Source of the DNA: Paracoccaceae bacterium
Lineage (GTDB): Bacteria > Pseudomonadota > Alphaproteobacteria > Rhodobacterales > Rhodobacteraceae
Length of the DNA stretch: 64,000 nucleotides
Direction of reading: 5' to 3'
Assembly: GCA_024236495.1 (NCBI GenBank)
Contig: JACKKJ010000004.1
Coordinates: 1 to 64,000 of the forward strand
In this document: piece by piece, positions 48,106 to 57,533 of the stretch
Numbering within the stretch: the first letter of the stretch is position 1
Layout: the number at the start of each line of letters is the position of its first letter
Made by a program: the position numbers and the translations under genes
Notes under the pieces: generated by a model
Seen by the model: only the letters and a program-made list of their open reading frames with translations
Told to the model about the DNA's origin: nothing
Databases searched by the model: none

Positions 48106-49200
48106 ATGAAAACATTCCTCACCGGGCTTTCCCTGGCGCTTGCCGGGGCCCTTGCCCCCGCAACCGGCGCCGAGGCACGCGACCTTCTTGTCACCGTCGC
48201 CCGCCCCGACAACCTTTACGTCATCGACGCGGCCAGCCGCGAAGTGATCAAGGATTGCAAGATCGGGTCCGAACACGCGACGCCGGGCATCACCGTGATG
48301 TCGCCGGACGGGCATGTCGCCTACATGCTTCTGGACCGCTGGCAAAACGTCGTCGGTGTCAACATCGACACCTGCGAAAGGGTCTTTTTCGCCCGCCAGT
48401 CGGAAGACAAGGTGATCCGCCGGTCCATCGCCTCGATCACCGTGTCGCGTGACGGGACGCGCCTTTACACGGTGCGCAACCCCGTGCGCCATCACGCCGA
48501 CCACTACGAGGTGATGGAACCGGAATTCGCCGTCTTCGACACCGCCGCCGGTCTTGACGCCAAGCCGATCGCGATCCACCCCGCGCCGCGCCGGTCGACC
48601 CTGATGGCGGCCGACGACACCGGCAAGGTCTATATCGCCGGGCACGATATCTATGCCGTCGATCCCGAAACCGGCGAGACCGGCGTGGCCATCGCAAACG
48701 CAAGCTGGGACCGCCCGACCTATTCGGGCCCCGACGTCCTGGCCTTCTGGCCCATCGGGACGCAGAACGACGAATTCATGCTTCTTTACTCTGCCGCAGT
48801 CTTCACCGACGAGAAGCAGGAGGAGCTGGCGGATTTTGTCTGGGGCTACGAGACGGTGGACCTCAAGACCGGGGCGACCGAGATCAAGGATTTCGCGTCC
48901 TTCGAGGTCATCATGTTCTCGGCCGTGCGCAATCCGAACGCGCCGAACGAGCTTTACGGCGTCTATACCCAGCTTTCGAAACATGATGTGGGTACGGGCG
49001 AGCTGGTCAAGCGGGTCGACCTTCCCCACACCTACTACGTCATCAACATCTCTTCCGACGGCAAGGAGATCTATGTGGGCGGCACCAACGACGACATTGG
49101 CGTCTATGACAGCACCACGCTGGAGCGTATCGGCGAAATCCGCCTGCCCTCGGGCGGCGACATGAGCGTCAGCACACTTCAGATCGTGCAGTCGGAATGA
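48106..49200 (+). CDS. qhpB: Quinohemoprotein amine dehydrogenase beta subunit
   Basis: A 364-aa periplasmic subunit with a signal peptide (MKTFLTGLSLALAGALAPATG) followed by a seven-bladed beta-propeller pattern, beginning ARDLLVTVARPDNLYVID and ending DIGVYDSTTLERIGEIRLP. In the known structure this propeller packs against the gamma subunit near CTQ. ATG 48106 comes ten bases after the qhpC stop with AGGTGAAAGC as ribosome site. Its stop overlaps the transporter gene by 4 bp. Confidence 0.95.
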   Translation: MKTFLTGLSLALAGALAPATGAEARDLLVTVARPDNLYVIDAASREVIKDCKIGSEHATPGITVMSPDGHVAYMLLDRWQNVVGVNIDTCERVFFARQSEDKVIRRSIASITVSRDGTRLYTVRNPVRHHADHYEVMEPEFAVFDTAAGLDAKPIAIHPAPRRSTLMAADDTGKVYIAGHDIYAVDPETGETGVAIANASWDRPTYSGPDVLAFWPIGTQNDEFMLLYSAAVFTDEKQEELADFVWGYETVDLKTGATEIKDFASFEVIMFSAVRNPNAPNELYGVYTQLSKHDVGTGELVKRVDLPHTYYVINISSDGKEIYVGGTNDDIGVYDSTTLERIGEIRLPSGGDMSVSTLQIVQSE

Positions 49201-50879
49201 CCGACCTGCCGGTTCCCGGCAGGGCCTTCCCGGCCCGGATGCGCCGCAGGCTGATCCTGCGCGCCTTCGGGTCGCAGTGGCTGTTCGACCGGCTCCGCCC
49301 CTATCTGGGGCGGGGTCTTCTGCTTCTGGCGCTGGGGCTTCTGGCCGCCGCGCTGGCGCTGGTGCCGCCCTGGCTGACCAAGCTGGTGATCGACCGCGGA
49401 CTTGTCGCGCGCGATTCCGGCGCGCTTGTCACCTGGTCCGCCGCGCTTCTGGGCGTCGGCTTCGTGACGCTGGGTCTTTCGTCGCTCAGCAACATCTTGC
49501 ACATGCGCGCCTCGGTGGCGATGCTGGCCGACCTCAGGCTGGCGCTGGCGCGGCTGGTCCTCGGGCGCTCGCCGCACTGGCGGTCCGGCCAGCAGGCCGG
49601 CGAGATCATGGCGCGCCTTGACGGCGACGCGGGCGAGGTCCAGCAGTTCGCCTTCAACCTCACGCTGACCGGCGCCTCGGCGGTGGTGCGGCTCCTGGGC
49701 GGCGCGGCGCTTCTTTTCGCGCTGAACGCCAAGCTGGCGCTGGCCGCCGTCCTGCTTGCGCCGTTCGAGCTTCTGTTCCTGACCTGGGCGCGCCCGAAGA
49801 CAGAGGCCGTCACCCGCGCGGCGCGTGCCGCACGCGGCGATCTGGCCTCGCGCCTCACGGAAATGGTGCAGGGACTGATGCCCATCCAGGCGGCGGGCGG
49901 CGAGGGCGCGGTGTTGGCTGCAATTGGCCGCGCGCAGGACGGGCTGAACCGCGCGCTTCTCAGGGCGCAGGTCTGGGGCGAGGTCACGCGCACCGTGCCC
50001 GCGACGCTGGCGGCGCTGGCGCGCGCGGGGGTGGTGCTTCTGGGCGGTTTCGCGGTGATCGACGGCAGCCTGACGCTGGGCGGCTTCGTGGCCTTCCTGG
50101 CCTATCTGGCGTTCCTGACCGGGCCGGTGCAGTCGCTTCTGGGGCTTTGGCAGGCGCGGGTCCGCGTGACCGCCGCGCTTGAGCGGATCGAGGCGCTGCG
50201 CCGCGACCCCCCGGGCGAACCGCGCTGGCCCGAGCGTCCCGCCGCGATGCCGGCGGGGCAGGGTGCCCTGACGCTTGACGGCATTCCCCTTGCCGGCGGA
50301 GACACGCTGTCGGTTGCGATCCCGGCCGGAACCAAGTTGCGCCTTGCGGGGCCGAGCGGGGTCGGCAAATCGACGCTTCTGGCGCTCTTGCAGCGTCATG
50401 CCGATCCCGGCCGGGGGCAGATCGCGCTGGACGGCGCCGACATCGCGACGCTGGCGCGCGCCGATCTGCGCGGAGCCGTCCGGCTTGTGCCGCAGCGACC
50501 GTTCCTCCTGTCGGGGAGCGTGGCCGAGAACCTGACCCTGTCCGCGCCCGACGCGAGCCATGCCGCGATGTCGGAGATGCTGGCACTTGTCGGCCTGGCC
50601 AGGCGTCTGACCCCGGAAAGCCGCATCGGCGAGGACGGCCTGACCCTTTCGGGCGGCGAACGCCAGCGGCTTTGCCTCGCGCGCGCACTCCTGGCGCCGT
50701 TCCGCGTCCTGGTCCTGGACGAGGCGCTTTCGGAAGTGGACCCGGATTCGGTGCGCCGGATCATGGGCGCCATCGACACGGCCTGGGGCGACCGCACCCG
50801 CATCGTCGTCAGCCATGGCGCGGTCGAGGCCTATGGCGCCTTCGACCGGGTGATCGACCTCGGGGGCAGTGTCCGGTGA
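49197..50879 (+). CDS. qhpF: ABC-type exporter of the qhp operon
   Basis: A 560-aa half-transporter: five to six membrane helices in the N-terminal 310 residues ([20 protein letters not shown] and others), then an ATPase with Walker [10 protein letters not shown] (about 385-393), signature LSGGERQ and Walker B RVLVLDEA. In other qhp loci the equivalent protein is proposed to export the modified QhpC, which lacks an ordinary signal peptide. It overlaps qhpB and qhpE by 4 bp each. Symbol usage varies between species. Confidence 0.9.
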   Translation: MTDLPVPGRAFPARMRRRLILRAFGSQWLFDRLRPYLGRGLLLLALGLLAAALALVPPWLTKLVIDRGLVARDSGALVTWSAALLGVGFVTLGLSSLSNILHMRASVAMLADLRLALARLVLGRSPHWRSGQQAGEIMARLDGDAGEVQQFAFNLTLTGASAVVRLLGGAALLFALNAKLALAAVLLAPFELLFLTWARPKTEAVTRAARAARGDLASRLTEMVQGLMPIQAAGGEGAVLAAIGRAQDGLNRALLRAQVWGEVTRTVPATLAALARAGVVLLGGFAVIDGSLTLGGFVAFLAYLAFLTGPVQSLLGLWQARVRVTAALERIEALRRDPPGEPRWPERPAAMPAGQGALTLDGIPLAGGDTLSVAIPAGTKLRLAGPSGVGKSTLLALLQRHADPGRGQIALDGADIATLARADLRGAVRLVPQRPFLLSGSVAENLTLSAPDASHAAMSEMLALVGLARRLTPESRIGEDGLTLSGGERQRLCLARALLAPFRVLVLDEALSEVDPDSVRRIMGAIDTAWGDRTRIVVSHGAVEAYGAFDRVIDLGGSVR

Positions 50880-51529
50880 TCCGCGTGGCGCTGATCGACG
50901 GGCCGCTTCGGCCGGACCATCCCGCGCTGGTGCGGCGCAACGTCCTGCGGCCGGGCGACACGGGCGCGGCGGAAGGCGGCCATGCGGCGGCGATGGCCGC
51001 GGCGCTGCTGGCGGGCTGCCCGGATGCCCGGATCGAGAACCTGGTCGTCTTCGCCGGCGGGCTGACGACAAACGCGGCCTGCGTGGCCGATGCGATGGAG
51101 GACGCGCGCGGGGCGGACCTTGTTCTGTGCGCCTTCGGCATGACGCGGGCCGATCCCGCCCTGGCCCTGGCCACGGCGCGGGTGCTGGAAGGCGGGGCGG
51201 TGATCGTCGCGGCCGCGCCCGCGCGCGGGGCACCGGTCTTTCCGGCCGCGTTCGACGGTGTCGTCTCGGTTCAGGGCGACGCCCGTTGCGGCCCGACGGA
51301 CTGGTCGCGGCTCGATCTGCCGCAGGCGCGGTTCGGGGCCTGTCCGGCGCTTGCCCCCCATCCCGGCGTCGCGGGCGCCAGCGTTGCGGCCGCGCATTTC
51401 GCGGGCATCGTCGCGCGTCATATTGCCGGGGGGGCGCCGGGTGCCGATGCGATCGCCCTGATCGCCCGCACTGCCCCCCATCAGGGCCGGGAACGGCGCG
51501 GGCTTGCCGCCGCCCCGCAGCCGGGCTGA
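50876..51529 (+). CDS. qhpE: Subtilisin-like protease that removes the QhpC leader
   Basis: A 217-aa compact S8-type serine protease with GTG start at 50876, overlapping the exporter stop (GTGA). The triad is visible as Asp8 (VALIDGP), His36 ([13 protein letters not shown]) and Ser169 ([14 protein letters not shown]). There is no signal peptide or prodomain, consistent with a dedicated cytoplasmic peptidase; known QhpE cleaves the QhpC leader after cross-linking. It ends the tight operon. The next gene begins 143 bp downstream after a copy of the 17-mer. Confidence 0.92.
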   Translation: MIRVALIDGPLRPDHPALVRRNVLRPGDTGAAEGGHAAAMAAALLAGCPDARIENLVVFAGGLTTNAACVADAMEDARGADLVLCAFGMTRADPALALATARVLEGGAVIVAAAPARGAPVFPAAFDGVVSVQGDARCGPTDWSRLDLPQARFGACPALAPHPGVAGASVAAAHFAGIVARHIAGGAPGADAIALIARTAPHQGRERRGLAAAPQPG

Positions 51530-51672
51530 GGGGGCATTTGGCCGGAATTGTCGTCGCCTCGGGCGCGGCGGCCTCTGGCCCCGCGCGGTCGCATGACGCA
51601 GAATGCGGCTCCGGGCCGGGGAGGGTACCGGGAAGGCCGCGGCCCCCCTGGGGCAGCAGGATGGAGGACAGG
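51530..51672. promoter_or_regulatory. Upstream region of the acyl-CoA synthetase, with second 17-mer copy
   Basis: ATTTGGCCGGAATTGTC (51536-51552) is identical to the sequence at 43357-43373. It starts seven bases after the qhpE stop and 137 bp before the synthetase start, so the synthetase probably has its own promoter under the same control. Confidence 0.55.
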
Positions 51673-53388
51673 ATGCAGCAAGACGATGCAGGTTTCCCGA
51701 TGGGCGGTCTTTCGCATGTTCGCGGCGCCACGGGCGAACCCTTGATCGAGGCGACGATCCCCGCGCTGCTCGCGCGCACCGTCGCGCGGATGGGCGATGC
51801 CCCGGCAATCGTCTTTTCCGCGCAGGACATCCGCCGCACCTGGCGCGAATTCGCCGCCGACGTTGACCGCCTCGCATCCGGTCTTGCCGCTCTGGGGCTC
51901 CGGCGCGGCGACCGCGTCGGGATCTGGTCGCCCAACCGCTACGAATGGCTCCTGACCCAGTTCGCGACGGCGCGGATCGGTCTTGTCCTTGTCACCATCA
52001 ACCCCGCCTACCGCGTCTCGGAACTGGACTACGCGCTGCGCCTGACGGGATGCGCCGCCCTGGTGCTGAGCCCGCGCTTCAAGGGCTCGGACTATGTCGC
52101 GATGCTGGCGGAGGTGGCGCCGGAACTGCCCGCCGCCGCCCCCGGCGCGCTGCAATCGGCGCGGCTTCCCGCCCTGACGCATGTGATCGTGATGGGCGAG
52201 GACGCGCATCCCGGTGCCTGGCGCTTCGCCGAGGTGATGGAGCGGGGGGGCGGGGCCGACACGGCGGCCCTGGACCGGATCAGCGCGACGCTCGATCCCC
52301 ATGACGCGATCAACATCCAGTTCACTTCGGGCACCACGGGCCTGCCCAAGGGGGCGACCCTGACGCATCGAAACATCGTCAACAACGCGCATTTCGTAAC
52401 CGCCCGGCTGAACCTGACCGGGGCCGATGCGCTTTGTATTCCGGTGCCATTCTACCATTGCTTCGGCATGGTCATGGGCACGCTTGGCTGCGTGACCAAG
52501 GGCGCGCGGATGATCGTCCCGGCCGAGGCCTTCGATCCTGTCTCGGTCCTCGCCACCGTCGAGGCGGAGGGGGCGACGGGGCTTTACGGCGTGCCGACGA
52601 TGTTCGTCGCCATGCTCGAACATCCCGATTTCGCGAAGTTCGACCTTTCCACCCTGCGCACCGGGATCATGGCGGGCGCTCCGTGCCCGATCGAGGTGAT
52701 GAAGCGCGTGCAGACCCTGATGCACATGCGCGAGGTCACGATCGCCTACGGCATGACCGAAACCAGCCCGGTGTCCTTCCAGTCGGCCACCGACACGCCG
52801 CTGGAAAAGCGGGTCGCCTCGGTCGGTCGCATCCACCCGCATGTCGAGGTGAAGATCGTGGACGAGGCGGGCGGGACGGTTCCCGCCGGCGAACAGGGGG
52901 AACTTCTGACCCGCGGCTATTCGGTGATGAAGGGCTATTGGGACGATCCCGCGCAGACCGCGAAGGCGATCGACGCCGAGGGCTGGATGCATACCGGCGA
53001 TCTGGCCCGGATCGACGCCGAAGGCTATTGCAACATCACCGGCCGGGTGAAGGACATGATCTGCCGGGGCGGCGAGAACATCTATCCGCGCGAGATCGAG
53101 GAATTCCTCTATACCCACCCCGATGTCAGCCAGGTGCAGGTCTTCGGCATCCCCGACGACCGCCTGGGCGAGATCGTCTGCGCCTGGATCGTGCCGAAGC
53201 CGGGCGCCGCACCGTCCGAGGCCGCGATCCGCGACTTCTGCAAGGGGCGCATCGCGCATTTCAAGATCCCCGCCGTGGTCAGGCTGCGCGACAGCCTGCC
53301 GATGACGGTCACCGGCAAGCCGCAGAAGTTCCTGATGCGGGACGCGATGATCGACGAACTGGGCCTGGTGGTGGCCCGCACCGCCTGA
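51673..53388 (+). CDS. AMP-forming acyl-CoA synthetase
   Basis: A 571-aa adenylate-forming enzyme, closest in layout to medium-chain (ACSF2-like) fatty acyl-CoA synthetases: [65 protein letters not shown] and the catalytic lysine in [10 protein letters not shown]. Start 51673 is chosen because GGAGG is five bases upstream; ATG 51661 (MEDR) is an alternative. Its position behind the qhp operon and the shared upstream 17-mer suggest activation of the carboxylic acid derived from amine oxidation (inference). Confidence 0.9.
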   Translation: MQQDDAGFPMGGLSHVRGATGEPLIEATIPALLARTVARMGDAPAIVFSAQDIRRTWREFAADVDRLASGLAALGLRRGDRVGIWSPNRYEWLLTQFATARIGLVLVTINPAYRVSELDYALRLTGCAALVLSPRFKGSDYVAMLAEVAPELPAAAPGALQSARLPALTHVIVMGEDAHPGAWRFAEVMERGGGADTAALDRISATLDPHDAINIQFTSGTTGLPKGATLTHRNIVNNAHFVTARLNLTGADALCIPVPFYHCFGMVMGTLGCVTKGARMIVPAEAFDPVSVLATVEAEGATGLYGVPTMFVAMLEHPDFAKFDLSTLRTGIMAGAPCPIEVMKRVQTLMHMREVTIAYGMTETSPVSFQSATDTPLEKRVASVGRIHPHVEVKIVDEAGGTVPAGEQGELLTRGYSVMKGYWDDPAQTAKAIDAEGWMHTGDLARIDAEGYCNITGRVKDMICRGGENIYPREIEEFLYTHPDVSQVQVFGIPDDRLGEIVCAWIVPKPGAAPSEAAIRDFCKGRIAHFKIPAVVRLRDSLPMTVTGKPQKFLMRDAMIDELGLVVARTA

Positions 53389-53503
53389 AGGGCCGCCTTT
53401 CCGGGGCGGGGTTCAGCGGGGTTTATGCAAAACGGCCAGAAGTGATGCTTGACATATCAATATGGATGAACAAATCATCACATATGATATCGAAAGCAAA
53501 CAG

Positions 53504-53764
53504 ATGATTACCGCCGCGCAGATGCGCGCCGCCCGCGCCCTTCTTGGCATGGACCAGAAGACCCTGGCTGAACTTTCCGGCCTTTCGGTGCCGACAATCC
53601 AGCGGATGGAGGCCAGCGACGGGACCGTCCGGGGGGTTGTCGGCAGCCTGACCAAGGTTGTCGAGGCGCTGGAAGGCGCCGGCATCGAACTGATCGGCGA
53701 GGGCGCGGCAAGCCATTCGGGGGGGCGCGGCGTCCGGCTGAAATCCCCCGTACCAAGACCCTGA
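53504..53764 (+). CDS. XRE-type helix-turn-helix regulator, small
   Basis: An 86-aa regulator: MITAAQMRAARALLGMDQKTLAELSGLSVPTIQRME is a classic Cro/C1 helix-turn-helix, followed by a short arm ending SPVPRP. ATG 53504 fits the family N-terminus; ATG 53462 would add 14 residues inside the promoter-like stretch. Just upstream, TTGACA (53447-53452) and the dyad halves ATATCA/TGATAT could be promoter and operator. It precedes the SulP gene, which it may control. Confidence 0.8.
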   Translation: MITAAQMRAARALLGMDQKTLAELSGLSVPTIQRMEASDGTVRGVVGSLTKVVEALEGAGIELIGEGAASHSGGRGVRLKSPVPRP

Positions 53765-53870
53765 CATCAGACAATACCCTGCCCGAGACCCCGATACGAA
53801 ACCCGCGACGGCGACCGCCGACCCCTAAGCCGACGATGCCGCCGCGTCCTTGACCAAGGTGCGGCCCCAG

Positions 53871-55628
53871 ATGAACGACCAAAGACCCCGCACGGCCCAT
53901 GCCCAGGGTACCGAAACCCCTGGTTTCGCCGCGCTCTTCACGCCGAAACTCGTCACCGTCCTGCGCGAGGGCTATGGCCTGGCACAACTGCGCGCGGACG
54001 CCGTGGCGGGCCTGACCGTCGCCATCGTGGCGCTGCCGCTGTCGATGGCGATTGCCATCGCCTCGGGCGCGACGCCTGCGCAGGGGCTTTATACCGCCAT
54101 CGTCGGCGGTTTCCTTGTCTCGGCGCTGGGCGGGTCGCGGTTCCAGATCGGCGGCCCGGCGGGGGCCTTCATCGTGCTTGTCGCAGCCACGGTGGCGCAG
54201 CACGGGATGGACGGGCTGATCCTGGCCACCTTCCTGTCGGGTCTGATGCTGGCGGCGGTGGGGTTCCTGCGCCTTGGCACATTCATCAAGTTCATCCCCT
54301 TTCCCGTGACCGTCGGCTTCACCGCCGGGATCGCGGTCATCATCTTCGCAAGCCAGGTCAAGGAACTCCTCGGCCTGTCGCTGGACCACGAACCGGGGGA
54401 GCTTCTGGCGAAGGTTCCCGCGCTCTGGGACGCGCGGGGTAGCGTGACGCCGGCGGCGGTCGCCCTGTCGGCGGGAACCGTCGCGGTCATCCTCGCGCTG
54501 CGCCGCTGGCGGCCCCACTGGCCAGGCATGCTGATCGCGGTGGGCGCGGCGGCGGTGGCGGCTTCGCTGCTGAACCTGCCGGTGGCGACCATTGGCACCC
54601 GTTTCGGCGGCATCCCCTCGACCCTGCCGGTGCCCGCGCTGCCCGCGCTTTCGCCCGAACGGATTGTCGCGGTCCTTCCCGCCGCCGTTTCCTTCACCCT
54701 GCTCGGCGCCATCGAATCGCTTCTGTCCGCCGTGGTCGCAGACGGGATGACGGGGCGGCGCCACCGGTCGAACTGCGAACTGGTGGCGCAGGGCGCGGCC
54801 AATGTCGGGGCGTCGCTTTTCGGCGGCTTTTGCGTGACCGGCACCATCGCGCGCACCGCCACGAACGTGCGCTCGGGCGCGCACGGGCCGGTCGCGGGGA
54901 TGTTGCACGCGGCGTTCCTCCTGCTTTTCATGCTCGTCGCCGCGCCGCTGGCGGCCTATATCCCGCTGGCCGCACTGGCGGGGGTTCTGGCGGTGGTCGC
55001 CTGGAACATGATCGAAAAGCCCGCCATTGCCATCCTCCTGCGGTCCGGCCGGGGGGAGGCGACGGTGCTGGCCGCGACCTTCCTTCTGACCATCTTGCGC
55101 GACCTGACCGAGGGGATCGTGGTCGGTTTCGCGCTCGGGTCCGTCCTTTTCATCCACCGGATGAGCCGGATGACGGCGATCGCCACGCAGACGCCCTTCG
55201 TGGCGCGGGACCGGTCCGACGCCTCCGGCATGCGCGACGCCTATGACGAGGCGCTGGCGGCGAACCCCGATATCGTCGTCTACCGGATCACCGGGGCGCT
55301 GTTCTTCGGCGCTACCGCCTCCATCGGGTCGGTGCTGGACCGGATCCAGGACGGGCACCGGGCGCTGGTGGTAGACTTCGCCGCGGTGCCCTTTCTCGAT
55401 TCCACCGGTGCCAACATGATCGAAGGGCTGGCCCACAAGGCGCGAAAGCGCGGCGTGACGCTTTGGCTGACCGGGGGCGGGCGCGACATTCGCCGCACGC
55501 TCCTGTCGCACGGGCTGCGCAAGCCGGGCGTGCGGTTCGCCGCCACGGTCGAGGATGCCGTCGCCGCGATCGTCGGGCAAACCGGGGCCGAGGGGGCCGG
55601 GAGACGCGCAGGGGATGCGGAACCATGA
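53871..55628 (+). CDS. SulP family inorganic anion transporter with STAS domain
   Basis: A 585-aa transporter with about 12-14 membrane helices (signature LPLSMAIAIASGATPAQGLYTAIVGG; FVTGTIARTATNVRSGA-type loop here as CVTGTIARTATNVRSGA) and a C-terminal STAS domain (VVDFAAVPFLDSTGANMIEG). SulP members carry sulfate, bicarbonate or dicarboxylates; sequence alone does not decide. ATG 53871 is preferred over TTG 53850. Its stop overlaps the next gene by 4 bp (ATGA). Confidence 0.92.
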   Translation: MNDQRPRTAHAQGTETPGFAALFTPKLVTVLREGYGLAQLRADAVAGLTVAIVALPLSMAIAIASGATPAQGLYTAIVGGFLVSALGGSRFQIGGPAGAFIVLVAATVAQHGMDGLILATFLSGLMLAAVGFLRLGTFIKFIPFPVTVGFTAGIAVIIFASQVKELLGLSLDHEPGELLAKVPALWDARGSVTPAAVALSAGTVAVILALRRWRPHWPGMLIAVGAAAVAASLLNLPVATIGTRFGGIPSTLPVPALPALSPERIVAVLPAAVSFTLLGAIESLLSAVVADGMTGRRHRSNCELVAQGAANVGASLFGGFCVTGTIARTATNVRSGAHGPVAGMLHAAFLLLFMLVAAPLAAYIPLAALAGVLAVVAWNMIEKPAIAILLRSGRGEATVLAATFLLTILRDLTEGIVVGFALGSVLFIHRMSRMTAIATQTPFVARDRSDASGMRDAYDEALAANPDIVVYRITGALFFGATASIGSVLDRIQDGHRALVVDFAAVPFLDSTGANMIEGLAHKARKRGVTLWLTGGGRDIRRTLLSHGLRKPGVRFAATVEDAVAAIVGQTGAEGAGRRAGDAEP

Positions 55629-55873
55629 CCCGCGCGGCGCCGTCCCAAACCCCACGTGGCACCAGGCATGACCGCCCCGCCCCGGCGGAACTGCGCCGCC
55701 GCGTGGTCCTTCGGGCGCTGGAAAAGCCGCGCACCCAGGCGGAACTGCGTGACATGGTCGGGCTTTCGAACAGCGGCATCCTGCAGCTTCTGCGGCGGCT
55801 CGAACGCGACGGCCTTGCCCGCCCGGCCGAGCGTATCGGCAGGACACGCGTCTGGGAAAAGGGGCGTGGCTAG
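55625..55873 (+). CDS. Small winged-helix DNA-binding protein
   Basis: An 82-aa protein with a single winged helix (RRRVVLRALEKPRTQAELRDMVGLSNSGILQLLRRLERDG, then a beta-wing GLARPAERIGRTRVWE), similar to MarR/ArsR-type readers but without an effector domain. It overlaps the SulP stop by 4 bp and ends inside the 3' end of the convergent BASS-like gene (4 bp). It may autoregulate the XRE-SulP unit. Confidence 0.72.
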   Translation: MTRAAPSQTPRGTRHDRPAPAELRRRVVLRALEKPRTQAELRDMVGLSNSGILQLLRRLERDGLARPAERIGRTRVWEKGRG

Positions 55874-56808
55874 GGGCGGGGGGCGGCGCCGACGAAGCGA
55901 CCCATCAAAAGCGGCGTCAGGAACATCGGGATCTGGTAGCAGCCGATGAAGATCAGGAGCGGCGCGATCACGTCCTCCGGCAGGGCGATCAGGAAAAGCG
56001 CGACATTGCGGTTGCCCGCGATCACCGCGATGGTGCCGGCATCGGGGCCAAGCACCGTGCCGCGCAGCGCCCGGGCGGTGACGATCTGCAGGCCGAAGTT
56101 CAGCGCGCAGGCAAAGGCAAGCCAGCCGGCCAGCGTCGCGGGCCGGTCGCGCAAGGCAGGGCCGACCTCGGCCATGAGGCCGACGACCATGACGGCCAGC
56201 AGCACGATCGAGGCCCCGTCGATCGCCGCGATCCGGCGCGGCGTCAGCTGACGCTCGACCGCGGCGCGCAGGGCAAAACCCGCGGTGCCGCCGCCTAGGA
56301 TCGCCGCCATCAGCCTGAGGACCGGGGGCAGCACATCGCGCCCCCCCATCAGCGCGGGCCAAAGCGCGAAGACGGCCAGCACCGACATGGGCAGAAGCGC
56401 CGTTCCGACCAGCAGAAGCCTGAGCGCGAGGGCGGGGTGGTGGCCCAGAAGCGCGCAGATGTTCGGCGCGCCGGAAATCGACGACCCCGCCAGCACCAGG
56501 AGCACCGCCGCGATGGCCGGTGTCGCGGGCACCGACAGCGCACCAAGCCCGCCGGCGGTGGCGGCGGGCACGGCGAACTGCATCACCGCGAGGATCGCGA
56601 CGGTGCGGCCAAGGTCGCGGACCGACCCGATCCCCTGCCGTATCCCGATGCGAAAGGCCGACATGAACAGAAGCGCCGCCGCCATTTCGGGCAGCCAGGG
56701 CTTCAGGATGGCGGCGGTGCCGGGCATCAGGACACCGGTCGCCAGCCCGACCGGCAGCACCCAGCGCCCAAGGCCCGCAGCCGCGACAAGGAAGTCTGTC
56801 AGCCCCAT
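55870..56808 (-). CDS. Bile acid:sodium symporter (BASS)-like membrane protein
   Basis: A 312-aa membrane protein with about ten hydrophobic segments in two inverted halves. GSSISGAPNICALLG and AVIAGNRNVALFLIALPED resemble the crossover motifs of the BASS fold. Substrate unknown; BASS relatives move organic anions or pantoate. ATG 56808 lies within the last 10 bases of the TauE/SafE gene, so it is the last member of the leftward catabolic operon. I cannot exclude a related uncharacterised transporter family. Confidence 0.62.
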   Translation of the reverse strand: MGLTDFLVAAAGLGRWVLPVGLATGVLMPGTAAILKPWLPEMAAALLFMSAFRIGIRQGIGSVRDLGRTVAILAVMQFAVPAATAGGLGALSVPATPAIAAVLLVLAGSSISGAPNICALLGHHPALALRLLLVGTALLPMSVLAVFALWPALMGGRDVLPPVLRLMAAILGGGTAGFALRAAVERQLTPRRIAAIDGASIVLLAVMVVGLMAEVGPALRDRPATLAGWLAFACALNFGLQIVTARALRGTVLGPDAGTIAVIAGNRNVALFLIALPEDVIAPLLIFIGCYQIPMFLTPLLMGRFVGAAPRP

Positions 56809-57527
56809 ATCGTCCGCCCCAGAAGGATCAGCCCGGCAAAGCCCGAAGCGGCCAGCATCAGGGCGCGGTATCGGGTGTCGAAGGTCGCGCGGAACCGCCC
56901 CGCGACCACAAGCCCCGCGATCATCGCCGGGGCCATGACGGCGGCCAGTTCCGCGTCGTGCCAGCGGCACCATCCGGTCAGGATCAGCGCGCCAAGCGAC
57001 AGCGCGACCCCGAGCGTGAAGAAGGCCGCAAGCGTCGCGCGCGAAGGTCCGGGCGGGCGGCTTTGATAGACAAGCGCGAGCGGCGGCGCCCCGACAGAGG
57101 TGATGGTGCCCATGATGCCCGACACGACCGCCACCGCGACAAGCGACAGGCGGTTGAACGGGAACCGCACCCCGGCAAGCGACATCGCCACCGCAAGGAT
57201 GACGAGCACCGCGAAGGCGATGGTGAAGGCATCGCGCGAGAAGCTGACAAGAAGCGCGGTGGTGATCGCCACGCCCGCGAACCGCCCGGCGGTCGCCAGG
57301 CCCACCTCGGGCCAGACGATCTGGCCGCGGTGCAGGATCGCCACCCAGGCCGAGGAAAAGAACCCCAGGATCAGCACCGGTGCGGGCACGAGCATCGGGT
57401 CAAGCAATGCCACCATCGGCGCGGCGGTCAGGCCGAAACCCATGCCAAGGCCCGCCTGGACGATGCCGGCGAAGAAGACGATCGCCAGCACCGCAGCCAG
57501 AACCCCGGGTTCGGCCAGGAGGTCCAA
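56799..57527 (-). CDS. TauE/SafE family anion permease
   Basis: A 242-aa membrane protein with eight hydrophobic segments and the family glycines (FFAGIVQAGLGMGFGLTAAP near the N-terminus; SGIMGTITSVGAPPLALVYQ midway). TauE/SafE proteins export sulfite, sulfoacetate or other organic anions; the family is broad. It begins 6 bp after the TRAP large permease and overlaps the BASS-like gene by 10 bp, so it belongs to the same operon. Confidence 0.85.
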   Translation of the reverse strand: MDLLAEPGVLAAVLAIVFFAGIVQAGLGMGFGLTAAPMVALLDPMLVPAPVLILGFFSSAWVAILHRGQIVWPEVGLATAGRFAGVAITTALLVSFSRDAFTIAFAVLVILAVAMSLAGVRFPFNRLSLVAVAVVSGIMGTITSVGAPPLALVYQSRPPGPSRATLAAFFTLGVALSLGALILTGWCRWHDAELAAVMAPAMIAGLVVAGRFRATFDTRYRALMLAASGFAGLILLGRTIWG

Positions 57528-57533
57528 CGCCGG

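Noticed and set aside
49179..51935. A 918-codon open frame on the minus strand across the qhp exporter and protease genes
   Set aside because: It is the shadow expected in GC-rich DNA: low-complexity Arg/Pro/Ala/Gln content and no domain pattern, while the plus-strand genes carry complete catalytic motifs.
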